A stretch of 35,715 nucleotides of DNA, taken from the NCBI GenBank assembly GCA_021604865.1, contig BQJU01000074.1:1-35715 (forward strand). Reading direction: 5' to 3'. The position numbers and the translations under genes were made by a program. Below the pieces are notes generated by a model. That model had not been told where the DNA came from. It made no database searches and saw only the letters and a program-made list of their open reading frames with translations. Origin of the DNA: Saprospiraceae bacterium. GTDB lineage: Bacteria > Bacteroidota > Bacteroidia > Chitinophagales > Saprospiraceae. Within the stretch, counting starts at the first letter, position 1. Each line of letters opens with the position of its first letter. Below, piece after piece: positions 1 to 8,337 of this stretch.

Positions 1-708
1 AGCCAGCACAAAACATCAAAGCGAGTTTATTTCTTCCACCTCAAAAGGGCCGCTTTTTTTAGGTCAATCCTCCAGCCGAGCGACTTTTTTGGTCCGTTTT
101 TTCGTCGTGGAAAAAATGGACGAAAGATTATTTAATGCCCCAAATCTCAAACCTACTTCCAAAAACCAAACAAAAGCCTTGCTTAGCATAATGCCGATTT
201 TTAATCTATTGCTTTTGCTGTTATCAAACACCCCGCCAACCAACTTCCACCAAATCAGCCACGAAACAAGCACTCCTCGCGGGTGGGTTCCGGCATAGGA
301 GCATTGGCCGTTAAGAAAAAAGCGGCCGCCCGTACTGCTCAAGAAGAAATACTGCTTGAGCTAAAACCAATAAAAAATCAGAAACCTCAAAGACCAACAA
401 TCAAAAAAGATCAAGCCATCACAAAACACCAAAGCGAGTTTATTTCTTCCACCCCAAATGGGCCGCTTTTTTTAGGCCAATCCTCCAGCCGGATGGTTTT
501 TTTTGCTTCGGGTTTTTTGCCATCAAAAAAAATGAAGACGCCCCATTATTTAATGCTCCAAATCCAAAACAAACTTCCAATGCTCAAACAAAAACCTTCA
601 CCCCAATTTAAGAGCCAATAAATGTTCAAAAATACCCCGCAAAAACGTCACCTTCTCCACAACACCACGGTAAAAAACACACATTTCCATACAATTGCTC
701 TCGAAGCT
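1..708. other. Gene-poor region with no convincing coding sequence
   Basis: No reading frame here looks like a gene. The open frames present have low-complexity Lys/Pro/Asn/Gln-rich translations and no recognisable motif. The plus strand is strongly depleted in G and rich in A and C, especially after about 540. The region carries a diverged direct duplication (separate entry) and a 7-bp inverted repeat, GCTCAAG at 337-343 with CTTGAGC at 355-361. No clear terminator for the minus-strand operon ending at 709 was found. Confidence 0.6.
3..600. repeat. Diverged direct duplication, about 180 bp, offset 413-418 bp
   Basis: The segment from about 3 to 180 is repeated at about 419 to 600. Shared landmarks in the same order are GCGAGTTTATTTCTTCCACC (21 and 434), GGGCCGCTTTTTTTAGG, CAATCCTCCAGCCG, TTATTTAATGC and CAAATC...ACTTCC (about 141 and 559). 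The offset drifts from 413 to 418 through small indels, so the copies are old or poorly constrained. Neither copy encodes a recognisable protein, and no flanking target-site duplication or transposase is visible. Confidence 0.8.
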
Positions 709-1131
709 CTAAACCACCGCAACAATCACCCCAGCAACCCCAATCCCCAAACACAAAGGAGCATAAAACCGGCTATCCATCCTGCCAAATTCCGTGTTTT
801 TTACCCGTTTAAAAAAGCCAACATACCTGAATTCTCCAATGGACCTTAAAATAAAAACGGCGGGAATAATCCAACCCCCATATTGTATCACCCAAGCAGG
901 CAATTCATAAGGAAACAATCCAACCTTGAATACATAAAAAAGCCCAAAAGCCGTTAATCCAAGCCCAACGATCGCACTATCCACCTTTTTGGGATTGAGT
1001 ACCCTTTCTCCGGTTTCCTTGGTTGGCAGAGAGGCGGCAAATCCATAGCTGCCACCAGCCGCCCAAATGAAATGAAACATGGCTAAGGTGAAAAAAATTA
1101 GACTTAACAGAATAGATAATAATATCATCAT
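709..1131 (-). CDS. DUF3995-type integral membrane protein
   Basis: A 140-residue hydrophobic protein with about four predicted membrane helices (roughly residues 2-25, 50-70, 78-97 and 122-140). The N-terminal HFIWAAGG, followed by a polar segment and a second hydrophobic half, resembles the DUF3995 family, whose function is unknown. It lies only 3 nt downstream of the permease gene, so it is probably the last gene of that minus-strand operon. The sequence shows no catalytic residues. Family assignment is from memory of the pattern and moderately sure; the role is unknown. Confidence 0.7.
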   Translation of the reverse strand: MMILLSILLSLIFFTLAMFHFIWAAGGSYGFAASLPTKETGERVLNPKKVDSAIVGLGLTAFGLFYVFKVGLFPYELPAWVIQYGGWIIPAVFILRSIGEFRYVGFFKRVKNTEFGRMDSRFYAPLCLGIGVAGVIVAVV

Positions 1132-1134
1132 TGA

Positions 1135-3528
1135 TTATTCATATTTCAAACTCTCCACCGGATTGACCAATGCCGCCCGAAAAGCATGAAATCCTGTGAC
1201 TATAAAAGTAAGGAGTAAGGTGGCCAGCAATACCAAGGCATATAATAGGTAGTTCATACTCGTCTGAGTAGCAAAATTTTCCAGCCATTGACCGATCATA
1301 TACCAGGCAGTTGCAAAAGCAGGTATAGCGGCAAGCACCACCAACCACAAAAAATCTTTGCTTAACAAAATGACCATTTCACCTATGCTTGCGCCTAATA
1401 CTTTTCTTATCCCTATCTCTTTAGTCCGTTGTTTGGAAAGATAAGAGGCCAATCCAAACAAGCCAACAAAAGCAATAAAAATGGTCAACAGAGAAAAAGA
1501 AAAGAAAATCTTTCCACGCCTTTGATCCGCCTCGTAGCTCCGTTGGAGTTCATCCTCAAGGAAATGATATTCAAAAGGCGTATCTGGAAATACCACGGCC
1601 CAGCTTTCGGATATAGCATCCAATCCCGCGCTAAGGTCTTTTTGCACTTTGATAGACAGGTTTAAAGAAGCAGGACCAACAAAAAATAGTTGCGATTCAA
1701 TTGGGCTATGCAGGGAACTCTGATGAAAGTCCTCAACTACGCCAATCACGATCAAGAAGTTAGGATTGCCACTACCGCCCAGTCGGATTTTTTCTCCAAC
1801 CGGATTTGTTAATCCAAATTCTTTGGCAAACCTTTGATTGATGACCACACTTTGCTCCAGGTCCCCCGGAAAGTCCCAAGAAAAATTCCGGCCCTCCACA
1901 AACTTAATGTCCATTGTTTCCAGGAAATCATAATCAATCACTCCCCAACGCACAAATTGAGGCTCCTGCCCGGCAGTTCCATTGGCACTGATGGGACGCC
2001 TGCCCATGTTATCACCAGGGGTGAAACTGGAAGTACCCGCACTAGATATATAAGGACTCTGCAAAAGCATTTCCTTCAAAACGGGCCACTTTTCTAGTTT
2101 CTCTTGTCCGGCCAAATTGAGTTCAACAATGTTTTTTTTATCAAAACCCAAATCTTTTTTGCTCAAATACTGCAATTGATCATAGATCATTCCCGTAAAG
2201 GTGAGCACAAAAATGACTACGGCAAATTGTACGGCCACCAACATGCGGCGCAAGGGAGTGGCTTTGGCCAATTGCCCTTTCATCACCGCGATGGGTTGAA
2301 AGGAAGAGAGAAAAAAGGCCGGATAACTGCCACCCAAAAGTCCTAATAAAAGGGTAATCACCAGGCTACCAATGATCATTTGTGGTTGCCATAATTGTGC
2401 TTCATACAACTGTAAACCGAGCATAGCATTGAGGGGTTGCATCATCAAGAATACCAGTAATATCCCCAATAGCAACGCTAAAAAAGAAAAACCTATGGAT
2501 TCAACCAGAAACTGTGCCATTAATTGTTTGCGGTTGGAACCCAGGACTTTGCGTAAACCTATTTCCAATGCCCTGCGGCTGGCCTGAGCCGTAACCAGGT
2601 TGACATAACTGATAACGGAAATCAAAAGCAACAAAACTCCTATTGCGCTGAAGATAAAAATGTAGGTATAACCACCTGTTTCCGCCAAATGGATTTTGGT
2701 AAGCGGGTTGAGCGTATGTGTGGCGCTAACGAGCACTTGCTCTCGCTGGCGATCCAAATATTTATCATAAATTTCTGATAGCTTAGGAGCAAAAATAACA
2801 GGATCTACCTGGTCATGCAGCAACACATAAGTGCTTACATTAAAACGATTGAAATAATAGTCCGTCAACCGTGGATCGCTTTCTGCGGAGATCAACGCAT
2901 TGGCAAGCCGATGGCTATTCCTGGGCATATCTTGGTAAACCCCGGTTATTTGAAAACTGTATTGCTCTTCGGGTGTATCCGGATAACTATGGACCAGGTT
3001 GGTTTCGAGTGTTTTCCCCAAAGGATTTTCATCGCCGAAAATGCGTTGAGCAAAGCTTTCCGAAAGCAGAATTTTGTTGGGCCCTGTCAATGCCGTCGAA
3101 GGGTCGCCCTTGATCATCTTTAGAGTGAAAACCTCGAAGATGGCAGGGTCAACGGCATAAACTGCGGCTTCTTCAAAAAGATCTCCGCTGTATTGAAACG
3201 TGACCATTTCATCCCTGAAAAATTGAAAGGACCGGACAAAGTGCTCCACCTCGGGATAATCCTGTTGGATGAGAGGCCCCAGATTGCCCGGAGTATTGAT
3301 AAAGCCGACTTCCCGGACATTTTCCGGCGTTTGGATAGATTTGGTTTCAATGCGATAGATGTGATCGGCCTTGTCATTTGACCGGTCGAAATGGAGTTCA
3401 AAATCTATGTATAATAAGATGAACAACGTGGCTGCTATACCAACGGTCAGACAGGATAAATTTAGCAGGGTATGAACGGGTTGACGGTAAAGATTGCGCC
3501 AGATGATTTTTAGGTAATTTCTTATCAT
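1135..3528 (-). CDS. ABC transporter permease, MacB/FtsX family
   Basis: A 797-residue inner-membrane protein with the duplicated MacB/FtsX plan of Bacteroidota permeases. A first membrane helix lies at about 20-42, followed by a MacB-like periplasmic core domain (about 50-280). FtsX helices (about 288-420) contain EIGLRKVLGS, then comes a second periplasmic domain (about 440-670) and three C-terminal helices with KEIGIRKVLGAS, ending NPVESLKYE. Such proteins work with a LolD/MacB-type ATPase in lipoprotein or peptide export, or in signalling. No ATPase gene lies nearby, so its partner is encoded elsewhere or absent. It sits 71 nt downstream of the phosphopantetheinyl transferase and 3 nt upstream of the DUF3995 gene. 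Family is certain; substrate is unknown. Confidence 0.93.
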   Translation of the reverse strand: MIRNYLKIIWRNLYRQPVHTLLNLSCLTVGIAATLFILLYIDFELHFDRSNDKADHIYRIETKSIQTPENVREVGFINTPGNLGPLIQQDYPEVEHFVRSFQFFRDEMVTFQYSGDLFEEAAVYAVDPAIFEVFTLKMIKGDPSTALTGPNKILLSESFAQRIFGDENPLGKTLETNLVHSYPDTPEEQYSFQITGVYQDMPRNSHRLANALISAESDPRLTDYYFNRFNVSTYVLLHDQVDPVIFAPKLSEIYDKYLDRQREQVLVSATHTLNPLTKIHLAETGGYTYIFIFSAIGVLLLLISVISYVNLVTAQASRRALEIGLRKVLGSNRKQLMAQFLVESIGFSFLALLLGILLVFLMMQPLNAMLGLQLYEAQLWQPQMIIGSLVITLLLGLLGGSYPAFFLSSFQPIAVMKGQLAKATPLRRMLVAVQFAVVIFVLTFTGMIYDQLQYLSKKDLGFDKKNIVELNLAGQEKLEKWPVLKEMLLQSPYISSAGTSSFTPGDNMGRRPISANGTAGQEPQFVRWGVIDYDFLETMDIKFVEGRNFSWDFPGDLEQSVVINQRFAKEFGLTNPVGEKIRLGGSGNPNFLIVIGVVEDFHQSSLHSPIESQLFFVGPASLNLSIKVQKDLSAGLDAISESWAVVFPDTPFEYHFLEDELQRSYEADQRRGKIFFSFSLLTIFIAFVGLFGLASYLSKQRTKEIGIRKVLGASIGEMVILLSKDFLWLVVLAAIPAFATAWYMIGQWLENFATQTSMNYLLYALVLLATLLLTFIVTGFHAFRAALVNPVESLKYE

Positions 3529-3599
3529 AATAGGTAATTATTTATGAATCCGAGTATGCCATGACGCTCGTGAGTGTCCCATCCACGAAATATTAACCT

Positions 3600-4241
3600 T
3601 CAAAAAATCACTTCTTCCACCCTAATTCTAGCCCGATCTACCGCCACTTCCGTTGCCAAGTGAGCAATATACCGCTCGTCAATATCGATCTTTGTCAAAA
3701 ACCATTCGACCGTGCCAATATGGGCCTTATTATCCCGGACAATGATCTCCTGCAAGGGCAAACTCATGCCCATACCATCCGCCTTAATTAGTGCTTCTTT
3801 TTGGGTCCAAAGGGTGAAAAAATGATGGGATGAATCCGTAGCCTGACGGATTTCTTCCAACTCTGCTTCTGTGAATACCGCCTTGAATTCATTCAGGTTG
3901 ACCTCTTTGATGGGCTCAATATCAATCCCTACTTTATGGACCTGGCTTGCTGCAATGGCCACATATTCATCCGCATGGGTAATATTAAAGTCGATCTTTC
4001 CATCCAGATACGGCCGATCATATTGGGAATATTTCAACTGCTCTAAAACAGAAGGATGATAACCATAATGTTTAAGTATTTCCAACAGGAGCAACTTGCC
4101 CAAGAGGCCTCTTTGCGCATCCTGTACTCTTCTATATCGTTTTATCTTTGCCTGAATAACTTCCGGGAATACAGCAAGATACTTATCGATCAAAGCTCGG
4201 CTTTCCGGATCTTTTAACCGGGCATATTTTATCTCAATCAT
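3600..4241 (-). CDS. 4'-phosphopantetheinyl transferase superfamily protein
   Basis: A 213-residue protein of the Sfp/AcpT superfamily, which moves the phosphopantetheine arm of CoA onto a carrier-protein serine. Visible motifs are FNITHAD (85-91), VGIDIEPI (104-111) with Mg-binding D107 and E109, and WTQKEALIKADGMG (145-158), which matches the WxxKEAxxKxxG signature. The two-halved layout and length fit Sfp-like enzymes acting in trans on fatty-acid or secondary-metabolite carriers. No synthase or carrier-protein gene is in the window, so the target is not shown. It is divergent from the lipoprotein gene at 4302 and first in a minus-strand cluster with the permease. Confidence 0.92.
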   Translation of the reverse strand: MIEIKYARLKDPESRALIDKYLAVFPEVIQAKIKRYRRVQDAQRGLLGKLLLLEILKHYGYHPSVLEQLKYSQYDRPYLDGKIDFNITHADEYVAIAASQVHKVGIDIEPIKEVNLNEFKAVFTEAELEEIRQATDSSHHFFTLWTQKEALIKADGMGMSLPLQEIIVRDNKAHIGTVEWFLTKIDIDERYIAHLATEVAVDRARIRVEEVIF

Positions 4242-4253
4242 GCGCTTTCTTCC

Positions 4254-4261
4254 TAAATTTG
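4254..4261 (+). promoter_or_regulatory. Candidate -7 element for the lipoprotein-pbpC operon
   Basis: TAAATTTG matches the Bacteroidota -7 consensus TAnnTTTG and lies 40 nt before the ATG at 4302, in the gap between two divergent genes. No clear TTG -33 element is seen about 20 nt upstream, so this rests on one element. Confidence 0.35.
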
Positions 4262-4301
4262 CTCACAAGCTCTAATATAACCAAATTTTCATTTTTGATA
4301 C

Positions 4302-5372
4302 ATGAATAAATCGATATACCTGTTCCTGCTCATCTTCCTGTTTTTATTTGCAGAAAGTTGCCGACAGAAAGCCAGCAATCATGCGCCTCCCGTTCCAACC
4401 ATCAGCTTGCTCGACAGCACACAAGCCACTCAAACCATTCTGCAAGATACCAGCGAGCACTTTTTTGAAAAAATAAACCCACTGGATATGGCGCTTCAAA
4501 TGAAGATGCCACTTAAACAAGGAACGTCAAGGCAAGAGCTGCTCAAACTTTACCAAGCCTATCTTCAAGCTGATGTCAGCGACTTCTCAGCAGCCGAAAG
4601 GGATTTTATTTTACCGATTATCCAACAAGCGACGGATTATTGTTTTACCCTGGTGCCGGATTTATTGCCCAATAAAATTGAACTCATCAAAACCAACGGC
4701 CGTCATTATGGGCCAGGGGTATTTTATACTCGCGAAAACCGGATTATTATCCCTCAAAACGAATTGTTGAAACAGGATCACGACCAGATGTTGCAGGTGA
4801 TGATGCACGAACTCTTCCACCTCATCTCCAGACAACACCCCGACCTTCGTAAGGCACTTTATACATTGATAGGTTTCAATAGATTATCAAAGGAACAAGC
4901 GTATATTATACCTGATAGTATGCTGAAATCCCGGTTGTTGCTTAATCCGGATGGTGTCGTGCGTGATTATGCCATTACACTTGCAATAGGCCTGAAGGAT
5001 ACCGTCCAGGCGATTCCTTTATTACAATCCATATCCAATACTTACCAGCCTCACCTGCCCGACTATTTCAATTATATGGATTTTGGTTTGTATCCGCTAC
5101 AAAAGAAGGAAGGTGTATGGCAACTTCAATCCAAGCCGCTTCCTTCAGAACAAATGACCGATTTCTACCGCCAGATTGGTGACAATACCAATTACATCAT
5201 TCATCCTGATGAAATTCTGGCGGAAAACTTTACTTTGCTTGTTTTAAGGGCCAATGGAAAATTGAATGCCAATGCGCAACGTTTATCACCAGAGGGACAA
5301 TTGCTTTTGCAGCGCTTAGCAAAATGCCTGGCTCACTTTTCGAAATCGGGTAAATCCGGCTTCCAGCAATGA
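4302..5372 (+). CDS. Putative zinc-metallopeptidase lipoprotein
   Basis: A 356-residue protein with a hydrophobic signal (residues 4-17) ending in Cys20 (FAESC), so probably a lipoprotein, although the lipobox is not canonical. The key motif is HELFH at 169-173, an HExxH zinc site inside a helix-like QVMMHELFHLISRQHP. A second conserved-looking stretch, HPDEILAENF (301-310), could supply the third ligand (E304 or E308) in gluzincin fashion. I do not recognise a named family. Its stop overlaps the start of pbpC by 4 nt (ATGA), so the two are co-transcribed and probably translationally coupled. That suggests a cell-envelope role, perhaps next to peptidoglycan synthesis; this is inference. Confidence 0.75.
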   Translation: MNKSIYLFLLIFLFLFAESCRQKASNHAPPVPTISLLDSTQATQTILQDTSEHFFEKINPLDMALQMKMPLKQGTSRQELLKLYQAYLQADVSDFSAAERDFILPIIQQATDYCFTLVPDLLPNKIELIKTNGRHYGPGVFYTRENRIIIPQNELLKQDHDQMLQVMMHELFHLISRQHPDLRKALYTLIGFNRLSKEQAYIIPDSMLKSRLLLNPDGVVRDYAITLAIGLKDTVQAIPLLQSISNTYQPHLPDYFNYMDFGLYPLQKKEGVWQLQSKPLPSEQMTDFYRQIGDNTNYIIHPDEILAENFTLLVLRANGKLNANAQRLSPEGQLLLQRLAKCLAHFSKSGKSGFQQ

Positions 5373-7780
5373 AAAAAAGATTAAAATCCATCTATCGCTT
5401 TCTCTTCCATCGCCATCCCAGGGTGAGTTTTGGTGTGTTGGCCATACTCATTTTAGCGTATGCCTTTTGCCTGCCCCGCCCCCTTTTTCGCGATCCTACC
5501 TGTGTGGTTTTAGAGGACCGGAAAGGACACCTGCTAGGCGCCAAGATTGCTGCTGATGGACAATGGCGTTTCCCGGCACAGAATGCTTTACCTGAAAAAT
5601 TTACCCAGGCTATCATCGAATTTGAAGACCACCGTTTTTATAGCCATCCAGGCGTTGATCCAATTAGTCTGGGACGTGCCTTTCTGCAAAATATTCGCGA
5701 AGGCAAGGTCGTTAGCGGAGGCAGTACACTGACGATGCAGGTAATGCGGATGGCTCGGAAAAATAGACCTCGAAATCTTTGGAACAAGCTGCTCGAAACC
5801 ATTATGGCTACCCGCCTGGAATTGGCCCATTCTAAAAAAGAAATTCTTGCCTTGTATGCAGCTCATGCACCATTTGGTGGCAATGTAGTCGGCCTTGAAG
5901 CAGCAACCTGGCGTTATTTTGCTAAAGGCCCGGCCCTACTGTCCTGGGGCGAAGCTGCTATGTTGGCGGTATTGCCCAATAGCCCTGCCCTGATTCACCC
6001 CGGCCGCAACCGGGATGCTTTGGCCGAAAAACGCAACCGGTTATTAGATCGTTTGCTGGCCAAAGGAGTCATGGATTCTTTAAGTTGGGAGCTGGCGCGG
6101 ACTGAACCACTGCCTGAGCAGCCGCTGCCATTGCCACGATTGGCACCACACCTCCTGGAGCGTGCGCAGCAGGAATTATTGGCCAATGGCAAGAGGCAGG
6201 AATCCCGCATCAAATCTACCCTCGAACTGGGATTGCAGCAACAACTCAATGAGATCATCATCCGTCGAGGACAGCGGCTGGCTGGCAATGGGGTTTATAA
6301 TTTGGCCGCAATCGTAATGGATGTAGAAAGTGGCGAAGTATTGGCTTATTGTGGCAACCGGCCTGGGGCAGGGGAGGACCATAGCGAGGCTGTGGATATT
6401 ATTCCTGCACCGCGAAGTACCGGAAGCATCCTCAAGCCCATCCTTTATGCTTTGACATTACAAGAAGGAACCATTTTGCCCAATAGCCTGCTATCCGACG
6501 TGCCGACGCTGCTTAGTGGGTATCGCCCTGAAAACTACTACCAAAAATACGACGGAGCCGTCACTGCACGCCGGGCCTTGATTCGGTCTTTGAATGTGCC
6601 GATGATTTATTTGCTACAGGAGTACGGCTTGGAAAAGCTGCATTTTCAATTAAAAAAGCTTGGATTTAGCACCATCAATAAACCGCCTGATTATTATGGA
6701 TTACCCTTGATCCTGGGTGGTGCCGAAGCTTCGCTCTGGGACCTGACGAGTACCTATGCTTCCATGAGCCGAACTTTAAACCACTTTCAAAATTTCAGTG
6801 GTGAATATGATCCGGAAGATTTTCAACAGGCTCATTACCTGTTACCAGCTCCATCATCTAAACCTTCCTCTGATCGGCAATTGCGTGCCGACCCTCCTTT
6901 CTTAAGTGCATCAGCCATCTGGTTTACCTTTGATGCCATGCAGGAATTGGAGCGCCCAAACGGGCAGGGCAGCTGGGAGAGTTTTGCCTCCAGCCGGCGC
7001 ATTGCCTGGAAAACGGGTACCAGCTTTGGCTTTCGGGATGCCTGGGCTATAGGAGTCAATCCGCGCTACGCAGTCGGGGTGTGGGTAGGTAATGCCGATG
7101 GTGAAGGTCGCCCCGGACTGATTGGCGTTGAGGCTGCTGCTCCCGTACTTTTTGACATTTTTAACCGCCTGGAAAATGTCGGCGGCTGGTTTAATGCCCC
7201 CTATGATGAAATGGTGAATATACCGGTATGCAGCAAGAGCGGTTATCGGGCTTTGGATATTTGTCCGGTCAACAACGAATGGGTGCCCACCACCGGATTG
7301 GCCAATCAGGCCTGTCCTTATCACCGGATCATTCACCTGGATGCAACAGAGAAATGGCAGGTCAATGCAACTTGTGAAATCCCAGATAAAATGCACCACC
7401 TGCCCTGGTTTGTGCTGCCCCCGCTGGAAGAGTATTATTTTAAAAGCAAACAACCTGACTATCGTACCCTGCCTCCCTTCCGCTCCGATTGTGATCGCGG
7501 CCAGGCTGAAGGGGCTAGCATGCAGCTTATTTATCCCAAACAGCCTACACGGATTTATGTGCCCATAGATCTAAATGGTGAATTATCCCGTACTGTTTTT
7601 GCCATCGCCCACCGCAATCCGGAAACCACCGTTTACTGGCATATTGATGACGAATATATTGGCAGTACGCAAAGTTTTCACAGCATGCAACTCAATCCGC
7701 CACCTGGCAAACATACCCTCACTCTAGTAGATGAACAGGGGCGACGCCTGGTACAATCTTTCGAAATTATTGCCAAATAA
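5369..7780 (+). CDS. pbpC: Penicillin-binding protein 1C (bifunctional glycosyltransferase/transpeptidase)
   Basis: An 803-residue class A PBP. After one N-terminal membrane anchor (about 19-35) comes a GT51 glycosyltransferase domain (about 60-235) with FEDHRFYSHPGVD (85-97, catalytic E86) and GGSTLTMQV. The transpeptidase domain follows, with SILK (353-356) inside RSTGSILKP, SLN in RSLNVP, and KTGTS in AWKTGTSFG. The tail of about 190 residues has the Cys-containing layout typical of the PBP1C C-terminal (BiPBP_C) domain. The length matches PBP1C rather than PBP1A/B. Bacteroidota pbpC usually neighbours an alpha-2-macroglobulin gene; here the upstream partner is instead the HExxH lipoprotein, overlapping by 4 nt. 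Confidence 0.95.
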   Translation: MKKRLKSIYRFLFHRHPRVSFGVLAILILAYAFCLPRPLFRDPTCVVLEDRKGHLLGAKIAADGQWRFPAQNALPEKFTQAIIEFEDHRFYSHPGVDPISLGRAFLQNIREGKVVSGGSTLTMQVMRMARKNRPRNLWNKLLETIMATRLELAHSKKEILALYAAHAPFGGNVVGLEAATWRYFAKGPALLSWGEAAMLAVLPNSPALIHPGRNRDALAEKRNRLLDRLLAKGVMDSLSWELARTEPLPEQPLPLPRLAPHLLERAQQELLANGKRQESRIKSTLELGLQQQLNEIIIRRGQRLAGNGVYNLAAIVMDVESGEVLAYCGNRPGAGEDHSEAVDIIPAPRSTGSILKPILYALTLQEGTILPNSLLSDVPTLLSGYRPENYYQKYDGAVTARRALIRSLNVPMIYLLQEYGLEKLHFQLKKLGFSTINKPPDYYGLPLILGGAEASLWDLTSTYASMSRTLNHFQNFSGEYDPEDFQQAHYLLPAPSSKPSSDRQLRADPPFLSASAIWFTFDAMQELERPNGQGSWESFASSRRIAWKTGTSFGFRDAWAIGVNPRYAVGVWVGNADGEGRPGLIGVEAAAPVLFDIFNRLENVGGWFNAPYDEMVNIPVCSKSGYRALDICPVNNEWVPTTGLANQACPYHRIIHLDATEKWQVNATCEIPDKMHHLPWFVLPPLEEYYFKSKQPDYRTLPPFRSDCDRGQAEGASMQLIYPKQPTRIYVPIDLNGELSRTVFAIAHRNPETTVYWHIDDEYIGSTQSFHSMQLNPPPGKHTLTLVDEQGRRLVQSFEIIAK

Positions 7781-7829
7781 CGCCCTGCGGTTTGACGGCT
7801 AAAGTTCGCCCAACCTCTTTTCAATAGCC

Positions 7830-7868
7830 CTTTTTAGCTCCTTCAGTATCTCTAAAAAGCCTTTTTTT
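7830..7868 (+). terminator. Possible pbpC terminator
   Basis: CTTTTTAG (7830-7837) pairs with CTAAAAAG (7852-7859), with a 14-nt loop, and is followed by CCTTTTTTTA. The stem is AT-rich, so strength is uncertain. It lies 50 nt after the pbpC stop. Confidence 0.45.
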
Positions 7869-7988
7869 ATCAAAAAAACATCAATTTTTAGTCAAAAAAA
7901 CATTTTTATTTCAACATCAAAAAAAATGCAAAATATTGATTGCCATTTAATTATGGATTTTTTTTAGTCAAAAAGCCAATTTTTTTTT
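7862..7988. promoter_or_regulatory. Phased A/T-tracts upstream of small RNA promoter A
   Basis: Successive tracts of 5-9 A or T are centred near 7865, 7875, 7887, 7897, 7905, 7922, 7961, 7972 and 7984, several at roughly one helical turn. Such phasing is known to bend DNA. The block ends 23 nt before the -33 element at 8011. A similar block precedes the homologous promoter at 21765. Confidence 0.5.
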
Positions 7989-8010
7989 CAACAATTAGAA
8001 ATTATTGTCT

Positions 8011-8041
8011 TTGTTCTCAAATGAAAAGTACTGCATCTTTG
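8011..8041 (+). promoter_or_regulatory. Promoter of candidate small RNA A
   Basis: TTG (8011-8013), a 20-nt spacer, then CATCTTTG (8034-8041), one mismatch from TAnnTTTG. The flanks match the second copy at 21765-21795 closely: TGTCYTTGTT around the -33 element and TGCATMTTTGTATYGTAA across the -7 element, with identical spacing. Conservation between two otherwise different loci is the main support. Confidence 0.6.
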
Positions 8042-8046
8042 TATTG

Positions 8047-8208
8047 TAAGTAAGAATAACAGCCCAAACGTCATCCCAAAAACAGGCTGTCTCAGAAACC
8101 GATTAATTTAAAACTAAACACCTAGTTAAAATACAATAAGATTTGGTCGTCTTATTTTTTTCATGAGATTACAATTTGTTGAAAAACCCCGGTTGGGGTT
8201 TTTTTTTT
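8047..8208 (+). ncRNA. Candidate small RNA A (linker family)
   Basis: A predicted transcript of about 160 nt runs from the promoter at 8011-8041 to the terminator at 8182-8208. A hairpin AATAAGA/TCTTATT (8135-8141 with 8150-8156) is followed by the conserved linker TTCATGAGATTACAATTTG (8160-8178) and then the terminator stem. The same order (hairpin, linker, hairpin) appears at 21876, 22020 and 22183. An ACAGCC/GGCTGT pair lies nearer the 5' end. The linker opens with ATG, but the frame ends or continues differently in each copy, so it does not look like a conserved leader peptide. I do not recognise it as a known RNA family. Confidence 0.55.
8182..8208 (+). terminator. Intrinsic terminator of small RNA A
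   Basis: AAAAACCCC (8182-8190), loop GGTT, GGGGTTTTT (8195-8203), with the T-run continuing to 8208. This is a textbook factor-independent terminator, and no plus-strand gene other than the candidate small RNA lies just before it. Confidence 0.85.
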
Positions 8209-8337
8209 GCGTCAAGCTTCTCGGAACACCACATCACCACACCCTCTCACTTCATCACTTCATCACCTCTCACCACATCGTCCTCTTCTTAAAATATCCC
8301 CCCAAACCATTACCTTTACCCCTCACAATGCCAGAAT

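Larger units (their letters stand above)
7781..8337. other. Intergenic region with A-tracts and a candidate small RNA
   Basis: It holds, in order, a possible pbpC terminator (7830-7868), a run of alternating A- and T-tracts (about 7862-7988), a promoter (8011-8041), a candidate small RNA ending in a strong terminator (8182-8208), and a C/A/T-rich stretch with repeated TCA steps (about 8225-8282, CACTTCATCACTTCATCACC). No protein-coding frame is convincing; the frame opening at 8163 runs through the terminator hairpin. Confidence 0.7.

Noticed and set aside
283-849. Two plus-strand frames in the left-hand spacer
   Set aside because: Low-complexity, G-poor translation; one crosses the direct repeat and the other overlaps the DUF3995 gene.
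6911-7453. A 180-codon minus-strand frame inside pbpC
   Set aside because: Shadow of the transpeptidase/C-terminal region; no family resemblance.
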